A stretch of DNA of 64,000 nt, taken from NCBI GenBank assembly GCA_963759055.1, contig CAVWYD010000014.1, forward strand, positions 62,001-126,000, written 5' to 3'. Position 1 is the stretch's first letter. Each line of letters starts with the position of its first letter. Positions 42,833 through 52,815 of this stretch are shown here, piece by piece. The position numbers were made by a program, and so were the translations under genes. The notes under the pieces were generated by a model. That model was not told where the DNA came from, ran no database searches, and saw nothing but the letters and a program-made list of their open reading frames with translations. Source of the DNA: Thiosocius sp963759055. GTDB taxonomy: Bacteria > Pseudomonadota > Gammaproteobacteria > Chromatiales > Chromatiaceae.

Positions 42833-44969
42833 TCACTCTATGATGAATTTTACACCCACCTGGATGTTCGAGGAATTGTTGAATTGCCCAAACAGGGTGT
42901 CTTCATCGCCCCAGTAGTGGTTGAGCTCACCGGTGAGCATCGATCTCGTCCGAGAGGGAGTACTCGGCGTCCAGACGGTTCCAGTAGCCGTCGCCCTCTT
43001 CGTAGATGATGATGTTGTTCACGCGGCCGAGCTGGTTCTCGCCGAACGGCTTGGACAGGAACAGGGAGTAGAACTCCTTGTTCTCCTAGCCCTTCTTGCA
43101 GGCCGTTGGTGACGTTCATGCGTGGCCGGGTCACCGGTGTACTTCGAGCAGCTCGGCCGTGGCGCCGGCCCTGGGTGATGAAGCTGCACTTCTTGTCGAC
43201 GAAATCCAGGTTGCGGAACTGGATGAACTGGCCGCTGACCAGCAGGTTGGTGAACACGGTCGCATCCAGGCCGATCACGTACTTGAAGAAGTCGTGCCTC
43301 TTCGCTCTTGAGTGCCCCGACCAGGTCACCGTTGGCCAGTGCGCCGCGGTCGACCACCGGCTGGTTGACGTCCTTCTGGTAGAGGAACTCGCCGCGGATG
43401 ACCAGCGGGATGTCGCCGGCCTGGGTCGCATAGTCGAACGAGGTGCCGAGGTTGTGGATGCGGTTGCGATCTTCCTCGAAGACCAGGTGGCGGCGCCGCC
43501 GTTGTTGGCGCTGGTACGTTGGTCGGCGCCGCCGCCCGGCGTAGTATGGGCAGTGGCGCTGAAGTGTTGCATTCGGCCGCCGTAGAGCTGACCGGTCACC
43601 GGGTTGCGGATCTGGATGCACCTGGGTGCCCGGCGAGCGGTGATTGTACTTGTCGACCACCAGTTTCTCGCCGGTGTTCGGAGTCTTCCCAGTGCATGTT
43701 CAGCGACGGGTTGGAGTCATAGGCGTAGAAGTAGTTGACGCTGTAGTTCAGACCGTTGTCCAGGTAGCTGCGGAAGCGTCCGCCCCAGTTTGCCGCTGAC
43801 GGCAGATCGCCGTCGTCGTAGTCGCGCTCGTACTTGGTCGTCATGCCGAGCATGGAGTTGAAGGTCGCGAAGGTGGCGTTCGGGAAGTGCTCCCAGGCCG
43901 AGTTCGGGTTGGTCACATTCCAGCCGGAACCGACTACCGTGGCGCGATCGGATCAGACATCGATCAGGTTGGTCACGTTCTGGTTGGTGGCCTCGGTGAA
44001 GGCCTCGAGACAGGCCGCACCGTTGGCGCCGCCGAACAGGCCACAGGCGGGAGGCAATGCCGCGGCGTATTGACGAAGCCATCCACGGTGGCAAACTCAG
44101 GCATGCCCGGGTTCACGCCAGCCGGACGGGTCGATGAAGTTCAGACCGCCGGGGTTGAAGCCGCCGAAGGTGTTGATGACACCACCGAAGGCGGCACCCA
44201 GGTTGAAGAAGCCGTTCACGCCACCGGTGATGACGTCCACGCCCTTCATGATGAACGGGTGGCCGCGGTCCTGACCCTTGATCTGGCCGTTGCCGACAAA
44301 GGCGAAGCCGGTAGGGGATGCGCCGGTGCGACCGTGTGCTGCGCCGGCTGCTGCTGCCGCTGTCATCCTGGGTCCAGAGGCCGGCGACCTTGTTGGTCTC
44401 GGCCTGGGACAGGATCAGCTGGAGGTTGCCGCGCTCGCCGATGTTGCGTCTCGGCATTGATCATCCAGACCGGGATGCGCGCGTCTTCCATGGCGTTCTG
44501 GTTCAGCTCGCGGAAATCGGTCGGGTTGATGATGTCGAGCAGCTTGATGCCGTCTGCGGTGCCCCAGACCACCTGCTGCTTACCGATACGCAGGTCCCAG
44601 TCGCCGGCGCCGGTGTCCACGTAGAGTTCACGCAGGTAGTCGTTCTGCGTGTAGCTGCGATGGTATTTGTAGTCGGGCGAGGTGCCCTCGGTATCGACCA
44701 CCGGGCGCAGTTCCGCGTGCCAGCTGCTGTCTTCGCCCGACGTCGCCGTTGATGAAGATGCGGGCCGAGTTCTCGAACTTCATCAGGTCGCCCTGCTGAT
44801 GGCCGTCGCTGCCAAGGGTCGTTCTGGCCTGGCCTGTCACGTCACCGGACTCGGTGAAGAACGCGGTCTCGTTCTTCAAAACTGCCGAAACTTCGACCTC
44901 GGCATAGGCGCAAACGGGTGCGGCTATCAAGGCAGCGATCGCCAGCCCCAAAGGTGATTTGCTAAACAT
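42833..44969 (-). CDS. DUF1302 outer-membrane-associated protein (frame-disrupted)
   Basis: About 710 codons over roughly eight frame changes. Signal peptide MFSKSPLGLAIAALIAAPVC..YAE, then ARIFINGDV, YLRELYVDTGAGDWDLRIGK, QQVVWGTADGIKLLDIINPT, DFRELNQNAMEDARIPVWMI, MTTKYERDYDDGD, NYSVNYFYAYDSNPSLNMHW, LGTSFDYATQAGDIPLVIRG, and the C-terminus NSSNIQVGVKFIIE. The 'GKQ.v.WG..D...l.DiiNP.d.re' block is the DUF1302 signature. Alternating beta strands and a short C-terminal strand suggest an outer-membrane barrel. Ends 33 bases before the terminator-like hairpin begins downstream. Confidence 0.82.
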
Positions 44970-45008
44970 CGTTATGACTCCCTCCGCGCTCCGCGCGTTC
45001 TCTGGTGT

Positions 45009-45027
45009 GCCGGGGTCGAGCCCCGGC
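45009..45027. repeat. Hairpin between DUF1329 and DUF1302 genes
   Basis: GCCGGGG-TCGAG-CCCCGGC in the 82-bp intergenic gap. No T run on the transcribed strand; probably an mRNA-processing or REP-type stem. Confidence 0.45.
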
Positions 45028-45051
45028 TACGTATTTTGTGTGTGTTGCGTA

Positions 45052-46009
45052 TCAGCGCTTGATCTTGCGCAGGGTCTTTTCCGACCACCAGTCATCGTCA
45101 TAGGTGCCGTCGACGGCATTGACGTTGGCCGGGATCACCGCCCAGGTCTGGTTGCCGGTGGCCAGCGTCTTGCCGTACCAGTAGCCCCAGCCGACGGCAC
45201 GCGGGTCGTCGGTCTTGCCCAACGGCACCCAGTCGCGGTCGATCACTTTGACCTGCTCGCCGCCCTTGAAGTACTCGGTGCGGTAGTCGGCGAAGGTCTT
45301 GGCATCGATGTACGAGACACGATAGTCGTACCACCAGTTCTCGAACTTGGTCGTGCTCTTGACCTTGTAGACCTCTTTGCCCTTGTGGCTGCAGGAGCCT
45401 TCCTTGGGCAGGTCCTTGGTGTAACGGGTGTTCTCACCTTCGCCGAACGCGATGAAACCGAGGCAGTCGTTGAAGGTCTCTTTGCCCAGCAGTTCGTGGG
45501 TCTCGTGGAAGGGCTTGCGCAGCGCGACGTCGCCGAAGGTGAAGTCCGAGCCGCCCCAGGCATCGTCGTGCGCGGGCTGGGCGAAGCGGCGGATCTTGCG
45601 CAGTGCCGGCAGCCAGATCATGTAAGACTGGGTCTTCGCATCGTCGACGTAGTCGGTGATCAGCATGCCGGTGCCCTTGAGCTTGCCGGAGCGGAAGATC
45701 GCCAGGTCCTGCGCCTTGATGTTGCCGTCGGCTGTAGTCGTTGTTGAGATAACGCTCGAGCGTGTTGGTGGTCGGTTTTTTGCCTTCGCCCTTGATGACC
45801 AGGACGGTGATGTCCCTCTTCTGCTTGGTGATGGCGTAGTTTTTGAAGCCGTAAAAATGGTTGACGAAATAGACCTGCTCCATGATCTGGTCGGCGGTCA
45901 GGGTGCCGCTGGGGTAGGGGAGGTCGTTGGGGACACCGGCGGTCGCGGCGAACGAAAGGGTGGTCGCAAGAGCAAAGGCGGCGACTCGGGCCCGGAAGGG
46001 GTGGTGCAT
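45052..46009 (-). CDS. DUF1329 LolA/LolB-like periplasmic protein (one frameshift)
   Basis: About 319 codons. Signal peptide (VAAFALATTLSFAATAG), then LTADQIMEQVYFVNHFYGFK, VLVIKGEGKKP, a frame change near 45735, MLITDYVDDAKTQSYMIWLP, ALRKIRRFAQPAHDDAWGGS, DFTFGDVALRKPFHETHELL and GWGYWYGKTLATGNQTWAVI. The 'YmIwLPalRkiRR' and 'GSDftf.D' blocks define DUF1329, whose fold is that of lipoprotein-carrier LolA/LolB proteins. A periplasmic shuttle for the RND substrate is the natural inference. First gene of the leftward operon. Confidence 0.87.
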
Positions 46010-46169
46010 AGTAGTTCCTCTCTACAATCGTTGGATTCTGGCTTGCAACTGCCCGCTCCGGAAAACGACTCGGCGGGCCTGTATAGTTCTCGGTCGCAGA
46101 TTCCGTCATTCCTTGTGGGCACGGAACCAGTTCCATCAGGTGGTCTTTCCACCCTTTTCAGAAACTTGC

Positions 46170-46235
46170 GTGAAACATGTCACAAAGTCGCAACATGTTC
46201 CATTCGCGCAACATGGTACATTGACGATTGTCAAT
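46170..46235. promoter_or_regulatory. Cluster of operator-like palindromes upstream of DUF1329
   Basis: Within the 297-bp gap before the DUF1329 gene lie GTGA-AACATG-TCAC (46170-46183), a direct repeat GCAACATG (46190-46197 and 46208-46215) and ATTGAC-GATT-GTCAAT (46220-46235). The spacing suggests binding of one or more dimeric regulators; none is encoded nearby. Promoter boxes were not assigned. Confidence 0.4.
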
Positions 46236-46306
46236 TGAACAACTTTTTTATGGTAAATATTGGTTGGGGCGTGGCCACCCGTGAAAGGGGTGGCCTGGTG
46301 CATCAA

Positions 46307-47644
46307 TCAGGTGGGGTTGGCGGGCCGGCGGCCGATGCTGTAATGGATCAGCCCGGCTGACGTGACTGCCTGCGGATCGTAGATGTTGCGACCGTCGAAG
46401 ATGGCCGGGTAATTGAGTTTCTCGCGGACTTCCTGAAAATCCGGGCTGCGGAACTCGATCCATTCGGTGACCACGGCCAGCACATCGGCGCCTTCGAGCG
46501 CCTCGTCTGCGTTCTCACAAAGGTGCAGATCTCCGCGTTGGCCATAGATTCGCTGGGCCTCTTCACGCGCGACCGGGTCGAAGGCGCGGACCGAAGCGCC
46601 GGCATCCCAGAGCGCTTCCATCAGGGCGCGGCTGGAGGCGGCGCGCATATCGTCGGTATTGGGCTTGAATGCCAGTCCCCACAGTGCGACGGTCTTGCCG
46701 CTCAGCCTGCCGTCGAAATAATCGCTTATCTTATTGAAAAGCAGCTCTTTCTGGTGATGGTTGACGGACTCTACAGCGTGCAGCAGCTCGGGTCTGTAGC
46801 CGACCTCCAGGGCTGTTTTTTCGAGTGCCTGGACGTCCTTCGGAAAGCAGGAGCCGCCGTAGCCGCAACCCGGGTAGATAAACTGGAAGCCGATACGCGG
46901 GTCCGAGCCGATCCCGATGCGGACCTTTTCGATGTCCGCGCCGAGGATCTCAGCGATATTGGACAGTTCGTTCATGAAGCTGATCTTGGTCGCCAGCATG
47001 GAGTTGGCGGCGTATTTGGTCAGCTCGGCAGAGCGGATATCCATGAAAAGGAGGCGCTCGTGGTTGCGGTTGAACGGGCCATAGAGTTCACGCATTACCT
47101 GGATTGAGCGCGGATTCTCGGTGCCGACCACGATGCGGTCGGGTTTCATGAAGTCACTGATAGCCGCGCCTTCCTTGAGGAACTCGGGATTGGCGACGAC
47201 GTCGAATTCGATCTTTGCGCCACGTTGGGCCAGGGTTTCGCGGATGCGGGCGGCAACCTTGTCACCGGTGCCGACCGGTACGGTCGATTTGTCCACCACG
47301 ACCTTGAAGTCGTTCATGTGCTCGGCGATCGATTCGGCGACCGCCAGAACGTATTGCAGATCGGCCGAACCGTCCTCGTCCGGCGGTGTGCCTACCGCGA
47401 TAAATTGAATCTGGCCAAAATCGACGCCGGTCTTGGCGTCGGTGGTGAAAATCAGTCGACCGGCCTCGCGATTGCGCTTGACCATTTCGGGGAGGCCGGG
47501 TTCGTAGATCGGCACGCCGCCGCTGTTCAAAAGGTCGATTTTCGCGGGGTCCACGTCTACGCAGATGACTTTGTTACCCACTTCCGCGAGACAGGCGCCG
47601 GTTACAAGTCCGACGTAACCGCTACCGAATACCGTGACTTTCAT
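46307..47644 (-). CDS. ugd: UDP-glucose 6-dehydrogenase
   Basis: 445 aa, intact. Oxidises UDP-glucose to UDP-glucuronate for exopolysaccharide or LPS. The ATG at 47644 gives MKVTVFGSGYVGLVTGACLA (NAD loop), then IYEPGLPEMVKRN, DKSTVPVGTGDKVA, SAELTKYAANSMLATKISFM (catalytic Lys) and YPGCGYGGSCFPKDVQALEK (catalytic Cys). Stands alone, convergent with nothing; a GGCCACCC..GGGTGGCC stem lies just past its stop without a U tract. Confidence 0.95.
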   Translation of the reverse strand: MKVTVFGSGYVGLVTGACLAEVGNKVICVDVDPAKIDLLNSGGVPIYEPGLPEMVKRNREAGRLIFTTDAKTGVDFGQIQFIAVGTPPDEDGSADLQYVLAVAESIAEHMNDFKVVVDKSTVPVGTGDKVAARIRETLAQRGAKIEFDVVANPEFLKEGAAISDFMKPDRIVVGTENPRSIQVMRELYGPFNRNHERLLFMDIRSAELTKYAANSMLATKISFMNELSNIAEILGADIEKVRIGIGSDPRIGFQFIYPGCGYGGSCFPKDVQALEKTALEVGYRPELLHAVESVNHHQKELLFNKISDYFDGRLSGKTVALWGLAFKPNTDDMRAASSRALMEALWDAGASVRAFDPVAREEAQRIYGQRGDLHLCENADEALEGADVLAVVTEWIEFRSPDFQEVREKLNYPAIFDGRNIYDPQAVTSAGLIHYSIGRRPANPT

Positions 47645-47809
47645 GATCTGATCTGGGTCCTTAAGCGCTGAAGGTATGTATAAAATAAGGTTTCGGGTTC
47701 TAACGGCCGTTCCGCGGGGAAGTTGACCGCTGGCCCCGGAAGGCGGCGATGCTAACACATGCTTTCTGGGTTCCTGTGACGCGGGAGGCTTAAATCTGCC
47801 AACCATCGG

Positions 47810-47840
47810 TTGACAGTCATCGCTGGTTACCAGAGAATAC
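47810..47840 (+). promoter_or_regulatory. Candidate promoter of the tRNA-tuf operon
   Basis: A perfect -35 TTGACA (47810-47815) is followed after 19 bp by GAATAC (47835-47840), with a GC-rich discriminator (GGCCTC) and the first tRNA 13 bp further on, as expected for a stable-RNA promoter. The -10 is weak. Confidence 0.45.
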
Positions 47841-47852
47841 GGCCTCTTTTTT

Positions 47853-47937
47853 GGAGGGGTTCCCGAGCGGTCAAAGGGATCAGACTGTAAATCTGACGGC
47901 TCAGCCTTCGGAGGTTCGAATCCTCCCCCCTCCACCA
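47853..47937 (+). tRNA. tRNA-Tyr (GUA)
   Basis: 85-nt class II tRNA with long variable arm. Acceptor GGAGGGG/CCCCTCC, anticodon loop CTGTAAA (anticodon GTA), T-loop GGTTCGAATCC, encoded CCA. Confidence 0.97.
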
Positions 47938-48028
47938 GAAAAATATTTCCCTCCAGCGGCGAGACCGGGGAGGATGAGAGACCGGAAGAGGTTCGACGGG
48001 TCGGCGGGGCCCGCGCATCAGGAATGAT

Positions 48029-48102
48029 GCGGGTGTAGTTCAATGGTAGAACTTCAGCCTTCCAAGCTGACTGTGTGGGTTCGATTCCCATCACCCGCTC
48101 CA
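48029..48102 (+). tRNA. tRNA-Gly (UCC)
   Basis: 74 nt. Acceptor GCGGGTG/CACCCGC, anticodon loop CTTCCAA (anticodon TCC), T-loop GGTTCGATTCC, encoded CCA. Confidence 0.97.
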
Positions 48103-48187
48103 GAATCAGGGCCCAGGGCCCGGGGAGCAGGGCCGAGGGGCTGGAAACCTCGGCCCTTGGGCCTCGGCCCCCGGCCCTGGAGTTTTT

Positions 48188-48263
48188 GCCCAGGTAGCTC
48201 AGTTGGTAGAGCACACCCTTGGTAAGGGTGAGGTCGGCAGTTCAAATCTGCTCCTGGGCTCCA
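48188..48263 (+). tRNA. tRNA-Thr (GGU)
   Basis: 76 nt. Acceptor GCCCAGG/CCTGGGC, anticodon loop TTGGTAA (anticodon GGT), T-loop AGTTCAAATCT, encoded CCA. Precedes tuf as in E. coli thrT-tufB. Confidence 0.97.
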
Positions 48264-48336
48264 GTGTTGCCGGCGCCGAAAGGCGGCGGTTTTGTTTTAA
48301 AGATTGATTCATGTTCTTCTGAGAGATTTAGCAAAC

Positions 48337-49527
<1,191 letters not shown>

Positions 49528-49548
49528 TATCGATAGTCAATTAAAGGT

Positions 49549-49587
49549 TTGCGGGCTGCCCCTGATGGGGCGGCTCGTTTGTTTTTT
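49549..49587 (+). terminator. Intrinsic terminator or attenuator after tuf
   Basis: Stem centred on GCCCC-TGAT-GGGGC with outer pairs, followed by GTTTGTTTTTTT, immediately before tRNA-Trp. Some read-through would be needed for tRNA-Trp and secE unless they have their own promoter. Confidence 0.65.
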
Positions 49588-49588
49588 T

Positions 49589-49664
49589 AGGCCAATAGCT
49601 CAACTGGTAGAGCAGCGGTCTCCAAAACCGCAGGTTGGGGGTTCGAGTCCCTCTTGGCCTGCCA
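49589..49664 (+). tRNA. tRNA-Trp (CCA)
   Basis: 76 nt. Acceptor AGGCCAA/TTGGCCT, anticodon loop CTCCAAA (anticodon CCA), T-loop GGTTCGAGTCC, encoded CCA. Its place between tuf and secE is as in Pseudomonas. Confidence 0.97.
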
Positions 49665-49677
49665 TTTTCGGCTGGTG

Positions 49678-50055
49678 ATGAACGCGAATACGGAAGAAAC
49701 TGGGTCGGGGATGGATACCATCAAGCTGTTGGTGGTTGTCGTCCTTCTGGTCGCTGGTGTCTATGGATTCTACAGCTTTGCGGATCAGCCCCTGTGGGTA
49801 CGTCTTGCGGGGCTGTTGGTCGTGATCGGTGCTGCGGCTTTCGTGGCTTTGCAGACGGCCATGGGGCGCACTGTCTGGCAGTTCGCCGCGGATGCGCGCA
49901 CCGAGGTGCGCAAGGTGGTCTGGCCGTCACGCCAGGAAACCCTGCAGACACTTTTGATCATCACCATCGCCGTCCTGGTGACGGCATTGTTCTTGTGGGG
50001 TGTGGATTCGGTGCTGTTCAGCATCGTGCGCGCCCTGACCGGTCAGGGGGACTGA
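49678..50055 (+). CDS. secE: Preprotein translocase subunit SecE
   Basis: 125 aa with three membrane segments, the gammaproteobacterial three-helix form: LLVVVVLLVAGVYGFYSF, LAGLLVVIGAAAFVALQTA and LLIITIAVLVTALFLWGVD. The conserved cytoplasmic amphipathic motif RTEVRKVVWPSRQETLQTLL precedes helix three. The ATG at 49678 is chosen; the open frame extends upstream into tRNA-Trp. Confidence 0.94.
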   Translation: MNANTEETGSGMDTIKLLVVVVLLVAGVYGFYSFADQPLWVRLAGLLVVIGAAAFVALQTAMGRTVWQFAADARTEVRKVVWPSRQETLQTLLIITIAVLVTALFLWGVDSVLFSIVRALTGQGD

Positions 50056-50056
50056 T

Positions 50057-50591
50057 ATGGCGAAACGCTGGTACGTCGTGCATGCCTACTCCGGTTTCGA
50101 GGGCCATGTAAAGCGGTCGCTGCAGGAGCGTGTTGAGCGCGCCGGGATGCAGGACCTGTTTGGCGAGATCCTGGTGCCGACCGAGGAAGTGGTCGAGATG
50201 CGCGCCGGCGCCCAGCGTCGCAGCGAGCGCAAGTTCTTTCCCGGGCTACGTGCTGGTGCATATGGATATGACCGACGACACCTGGCATCTGGTCAAGGAT
50301 GTGCCGAAGGTGATGGGGTTCATCGGTGGAACGGGTGACCGACCGGCGCCGATAACCGACAAAGAGGCCGATGCCATTCTGCAGCGTATGCAGGAGGGCG
50401 TGGACAAGCCGAAGCCGAAGGTCCTGTTCGAGCCTGGTGAGGTGGTGCGAGTCACCGACGGGCCGTTCAACGACTTCAACGGCGTGGTCGAGGAAGTGGA
50501 CTACGAGAAGAGTCGCCTGAAGGTTTCGGTGTTGATCTTTGGCCGCTCGACCCCTGTCGACCTCGAGTTTGGCCAGGTTGAAAAGGGGTGA
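50057..50591 (+). CDS. nusG: Transcription termination/antitermination protein NusG (one frameshift)
   Basis: About 178 codons. NGN domain (AKRWYVVHAYSGFEGHVKRS, VVEMRAGAQRRSERKFFPGY, VLVHMDMTDDTWHLVKDVPK) and KOW domain (PGEVVRVTDGPFNDFNGVVE). One extra G near 50242 breaks the frame between FFPG and YVLV. NusG is essential and everything else matches, so this is almost certainly a sequence error. The start lies 1 bp after the secE stop. Confidence 0.96.
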
Positions 50592-50599
50592 GCCGCGAT

Positions 50600-50678
50600 C
50601 GTCATGCCAGTGGCATGACGCAGCGCGGCGATGGTAACCGGTCGCTAGCGATCAAAAGCCACTTAACGTGGCTTTTGA
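50600..50678 (+). promoter_or_regulatory. Two perfect hairpins in the nusG-rplK leader
   Basis: CGTCATGCC-AGT-GGCATGACG (50600-50620) and TCAAAAGCCAC-TTAAC-GTGGCTTTTGA (50652-50678). The second ends in TTTT and could terminate or attenuate transcription ahead of the rplKAJL unit. The remaining 50679-50855 carries the rplK leader; no promoter was assigned. Confidence 0.55.
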
Positions 50679-50855
50679 AGGTGTGAACGCGAGGCCCTGG
50701 ATGGCCGAGCTGGACGGCGCTCCATGGACGGATTCCCAGCGCAAGTGGATGGCGAGAACGAATTCCTGCTTACGGAGCGCGTCTTTGTAAGCACAACATG
50801 ATCGGGGAGTCCGGGTAACCAGTCCCAGACGTTTGCACCCGTAGAGAGGTAGATC

Positions 50856-51290
50856 GTGGCAAAGAAAATCCAGGCTTATATCAAGCTGCAGGTGAAGGCC
50901 CAGGAGGCCAATCCAAGTCCGCCCGTCGGTCCCGCGCTGGGCCAGCACGGCGTCAATATCATGGAGTTCTGCAAGGCGTTCAACGCGCAGACTCAGAGTG
51001 TTGAAAAGGGTCTTCCGATTCCGGTCGTCATTACCGTCTATTCGGATCGTTCCTTCACCTTCATCATGAAGACGCCGCCGGCGTCGATCCTGTTGAAGAA
51101 GGCGGCCGGCATCAAAAGCGGCAGCGGGCGCCCGAATACCGAAAAAGTCGGTAATGTCACCCGTGCCCAGCTTGAAGAAATAGCGAAAATGAAAGAGCCC
51201 GACCTCACTGCGGCAGACATGGATGCGGCGGTGCGCACCATTGCCGGTTCTGCCCGGAGCATGGGTCTGAATGTAGAGGGGGTCGAATAA
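50856..51290 (+). CDS. rplK: 50S ribosomal protein L11
   Basis: 144 aa, GTG start behind AGAGAGG. The GTPase-centre protein: AKKIQAYIKLQVKAQEANPS, PPVGPALGQHGVNIMEFCKA, and the C-terminal rRNA-binding GSARSMGLNVEGVE. The stop overlaps the rplA ATG by one base (TAATG), favouring coupled translation. Confidence 0.97.
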   Translation: MAKKIQAYIKLQVKAQEANPSPPVGPALGQHGVNIMEFCKAFNAQTQSVEKGLPIPVVITVYSDRSFTFIMKTPPASILLKKAAGIKSGSGRPNTEKVGNVTRAQLEEIAKMKEPDLTAADMDAAVRTIAGSARSMGLNVEGVE

Positions 51291-51988
51291 TGGCCAAGCT
51301 GACAAAACGCCAAAAGGCAATCCGGGAAAAGATCGATGCGGGAACGCTGTATGCCGCTGACGAGGCCTTCGGTCTGGTCAAAGAGCTTGCGACGGTCAAG
51401 TTCTCCGAGTCGGTTGATGTGGCTATAAACCTCGGGGTCGATCCGCGGAAATCTGATCAGGTTGTGCGCGGTTCCTGCCTGTTGCCCAATGGCACCGGCA
51501 AGAGTGTCCGCGTGGCGGTCTTCGCCCAGGGCCCGGCGGCAGAAGCAGCTGCCGAGGCAGGTGCAGAGAAGGTCGGCATGGACGACCTCGCGGACGAGGT
51601 CAAGGCCGGAAATCTGGACTTTGACGTTGTGATCGCGGCACCCGACGCCATGCGTGTGGTGGGTCAGCTCGGTCAGATTCTGGGTCCCCGGGGCCTGATG
51701 CCCAACCCGAAGGTGGGTACGGTAACCCCCGACGTCGGGCAGGCGGTCAAGAACGCCAAGTCCGGTCAGGCCCGTTTCCGCACCGATAAGGGTGGTATTG
51801 TGCATGCCTCGATCGGCAACGTGGGTTTCGAGCCTGCAGCGCTGCAGCAGAATCTTGAGGCGCTGATCAAAGATCTGCAGAAACTCAAGCCGAGTTCGGC
51901 GAAAGGCATCTATCTGAAACGCATTACCGTGTCCTCGACCATGGGTCCCGGGCTGTCGCTCGATCAGGCCAGTCTGGCTATCGAGTAA
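51290..51988 (+). CDS. rplA: 50S ribosomal protein L1
   Basis: 232 aa, intact. Starts MAKLTKRQKAIREKIDAGTL. Blocks VDVAINLGVDPRKSDQVVRG, GQILGPRGLMPNPKVGTVTP and GNVGFEPAALQQNLEALIKD are typical. L1 forms the ribosomal L1 stalk and in many bacteria represses its own rplK-rplA message. Confidence 0.97.
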   Translation: MAKLTKRQKAIREKIDAGTLYAADEAFGLVKELATVKFSESVDVAINLGVDPRKSDQVVRGSCLLPNGTGKSVRVAVFAQGPAAEAAAEAGAEKVGMDDLADEVKAGNLDFDVVIAAPDAMRVVGQLGQILGPRGLMPNPKVGTVTPDVGQAVKNAKSGQARFRTDKGGIVHASIGNVGFEPAALQQNLEALIKDLQKLKPSSAKGIYLKRITVSSTMGPGLSLDQASLAIE

Positions 51989-52070
51989 CGAATCTTGTGG
52001 GTCGGGCAGTTGCTCCGGCTCATCATGAATTGGGGGCTCCGGCAGGCTGTGTCCGCACAGTCGCCGGTTG

Positions 52071-52140
52071 CCGTCAAAGACCGCAGGCGCCGTCTTTTGG
52101 GGATGGCTTAATCCGTGCCTGCGCAGATGGCGCTCCGTAA
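52071..52140 (+). ncRNA. Ribosomal protein L10 leader (autoregulatory mRNA element)
   Basis: In the 250-bp rplA-rplJ gap, CCGTCAAAGACCGCAGGCGC and the downstream TTAATCCGTGCCTGCGCAGA match the conserved arms and bulges of the L10(L12)4-binding leader. A further hairpin TCAGG-TTTCT-CCTGA follows at 52141. The complex binds here to repress rplJL translation. Assigned by eye. Confidence 0.75.
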
Positions 52141-52238
52141 TCAGGTTTCTCCTGATAACGGGCACCGAAATGGGTGGGGTCTTCGGACCTCGGGTGTAAA
52201 TCGGGGCATTTGTCCCACGTTGTCGGGAGGTGACGACT

Positions 52239-52766
52239 TTGGCACTCAATTTTGAGCAAAAGCAAGCCATCGTCGCCGAAGTTGCTGAAGTGGCAAGCAC
52301 GGCCTTTTCTGCCGTTGCGGCCGAGTATCGTGGCATTACCGTGGAGGACATGACTGCGTTGCGTGCACAGGCGCGCAACAACGGTGTTTACCTGCGCGTG
52401 GTGAAAAACACGCTGGCTCGTCGTGCGGTGAAGGATACCGAATTCGAATGCATGACAGATGGTCTGACCGGTCCGCTGGTCCTGGCCTTCTCGCAGGAAG
52501 ATCCGGGTGCGGCTGCTCGTGTTATCAAGGACTTTGCCAAGGAAAATGACGCGCTGAAGGTCACGCTGGTGGCCATCGGTGGTCAGATGCTCGATGCTTC
52601 ACAGCTCGATGCCTTGGCAAAGCTGCCTACCTACGATCAGGCGATCAGCATGCTGATGTCGGTGATGAAAGCACCGGTCCAGAAGCTGGCTCAGACCATG
52701 AACGAGGTGCCGGGCAAGCTTGTACGCACGGTTGCAGCAATTCGCGACGCCAAAGAGGCTGCCTGA
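52239..52766 (+). CDS. rplJ: 50S ribosomal protein L10
   Basis: 175 aa. The TTG at 52239 is chosen as start because GGGAGG lies eight bases upstream and the product then begins (M)ALNFEQKQAIVAEVAEVAS, exactly as in E. coli L10; the GTG at 52230 overlaps the ribosome-binding site. EYRGITVEDMTALRAQARNN and KNTLARRAVKDTEFE are family blocks. Scaffold for the L7/L12 stalk. A rare start codon fits tight translational control. Confidence 0.95.
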   Translation: MALNFEQKQAIVAEVAEVASTAFSAVAAEYRGITVEDMTALRAQARNNGVYLRVVKNTLARRAVKDTEFECMTDGLTGPLVLAFSQEDPGAAARVIKDFAKENDALKVTLVAIGGQMLDASQLDALAKLPTYDQAISMLMSVMKAPVQKLAQTMNEVPGKLVRTVAAIRDAKEAA

Positions 52767-52815
52767 GGGCGGTTTCATTAACCTTTTGTGCTAAAGCATT
52801 TATTGGAGTTTTACG

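Noticed and set aside
46250..46300. GGCCACCC..GGGTGGCC stem after ugd considered as a terminator
   Set aside because: No U-rich tract follows on the ugd strand, so termination is unproven.
48304..48336. Upstream ATG of the tuf frame as start
   Set aside because: It would add 11 residues before the universal EF-Tu N-terminus MSKEKFERTKPHVNVG.
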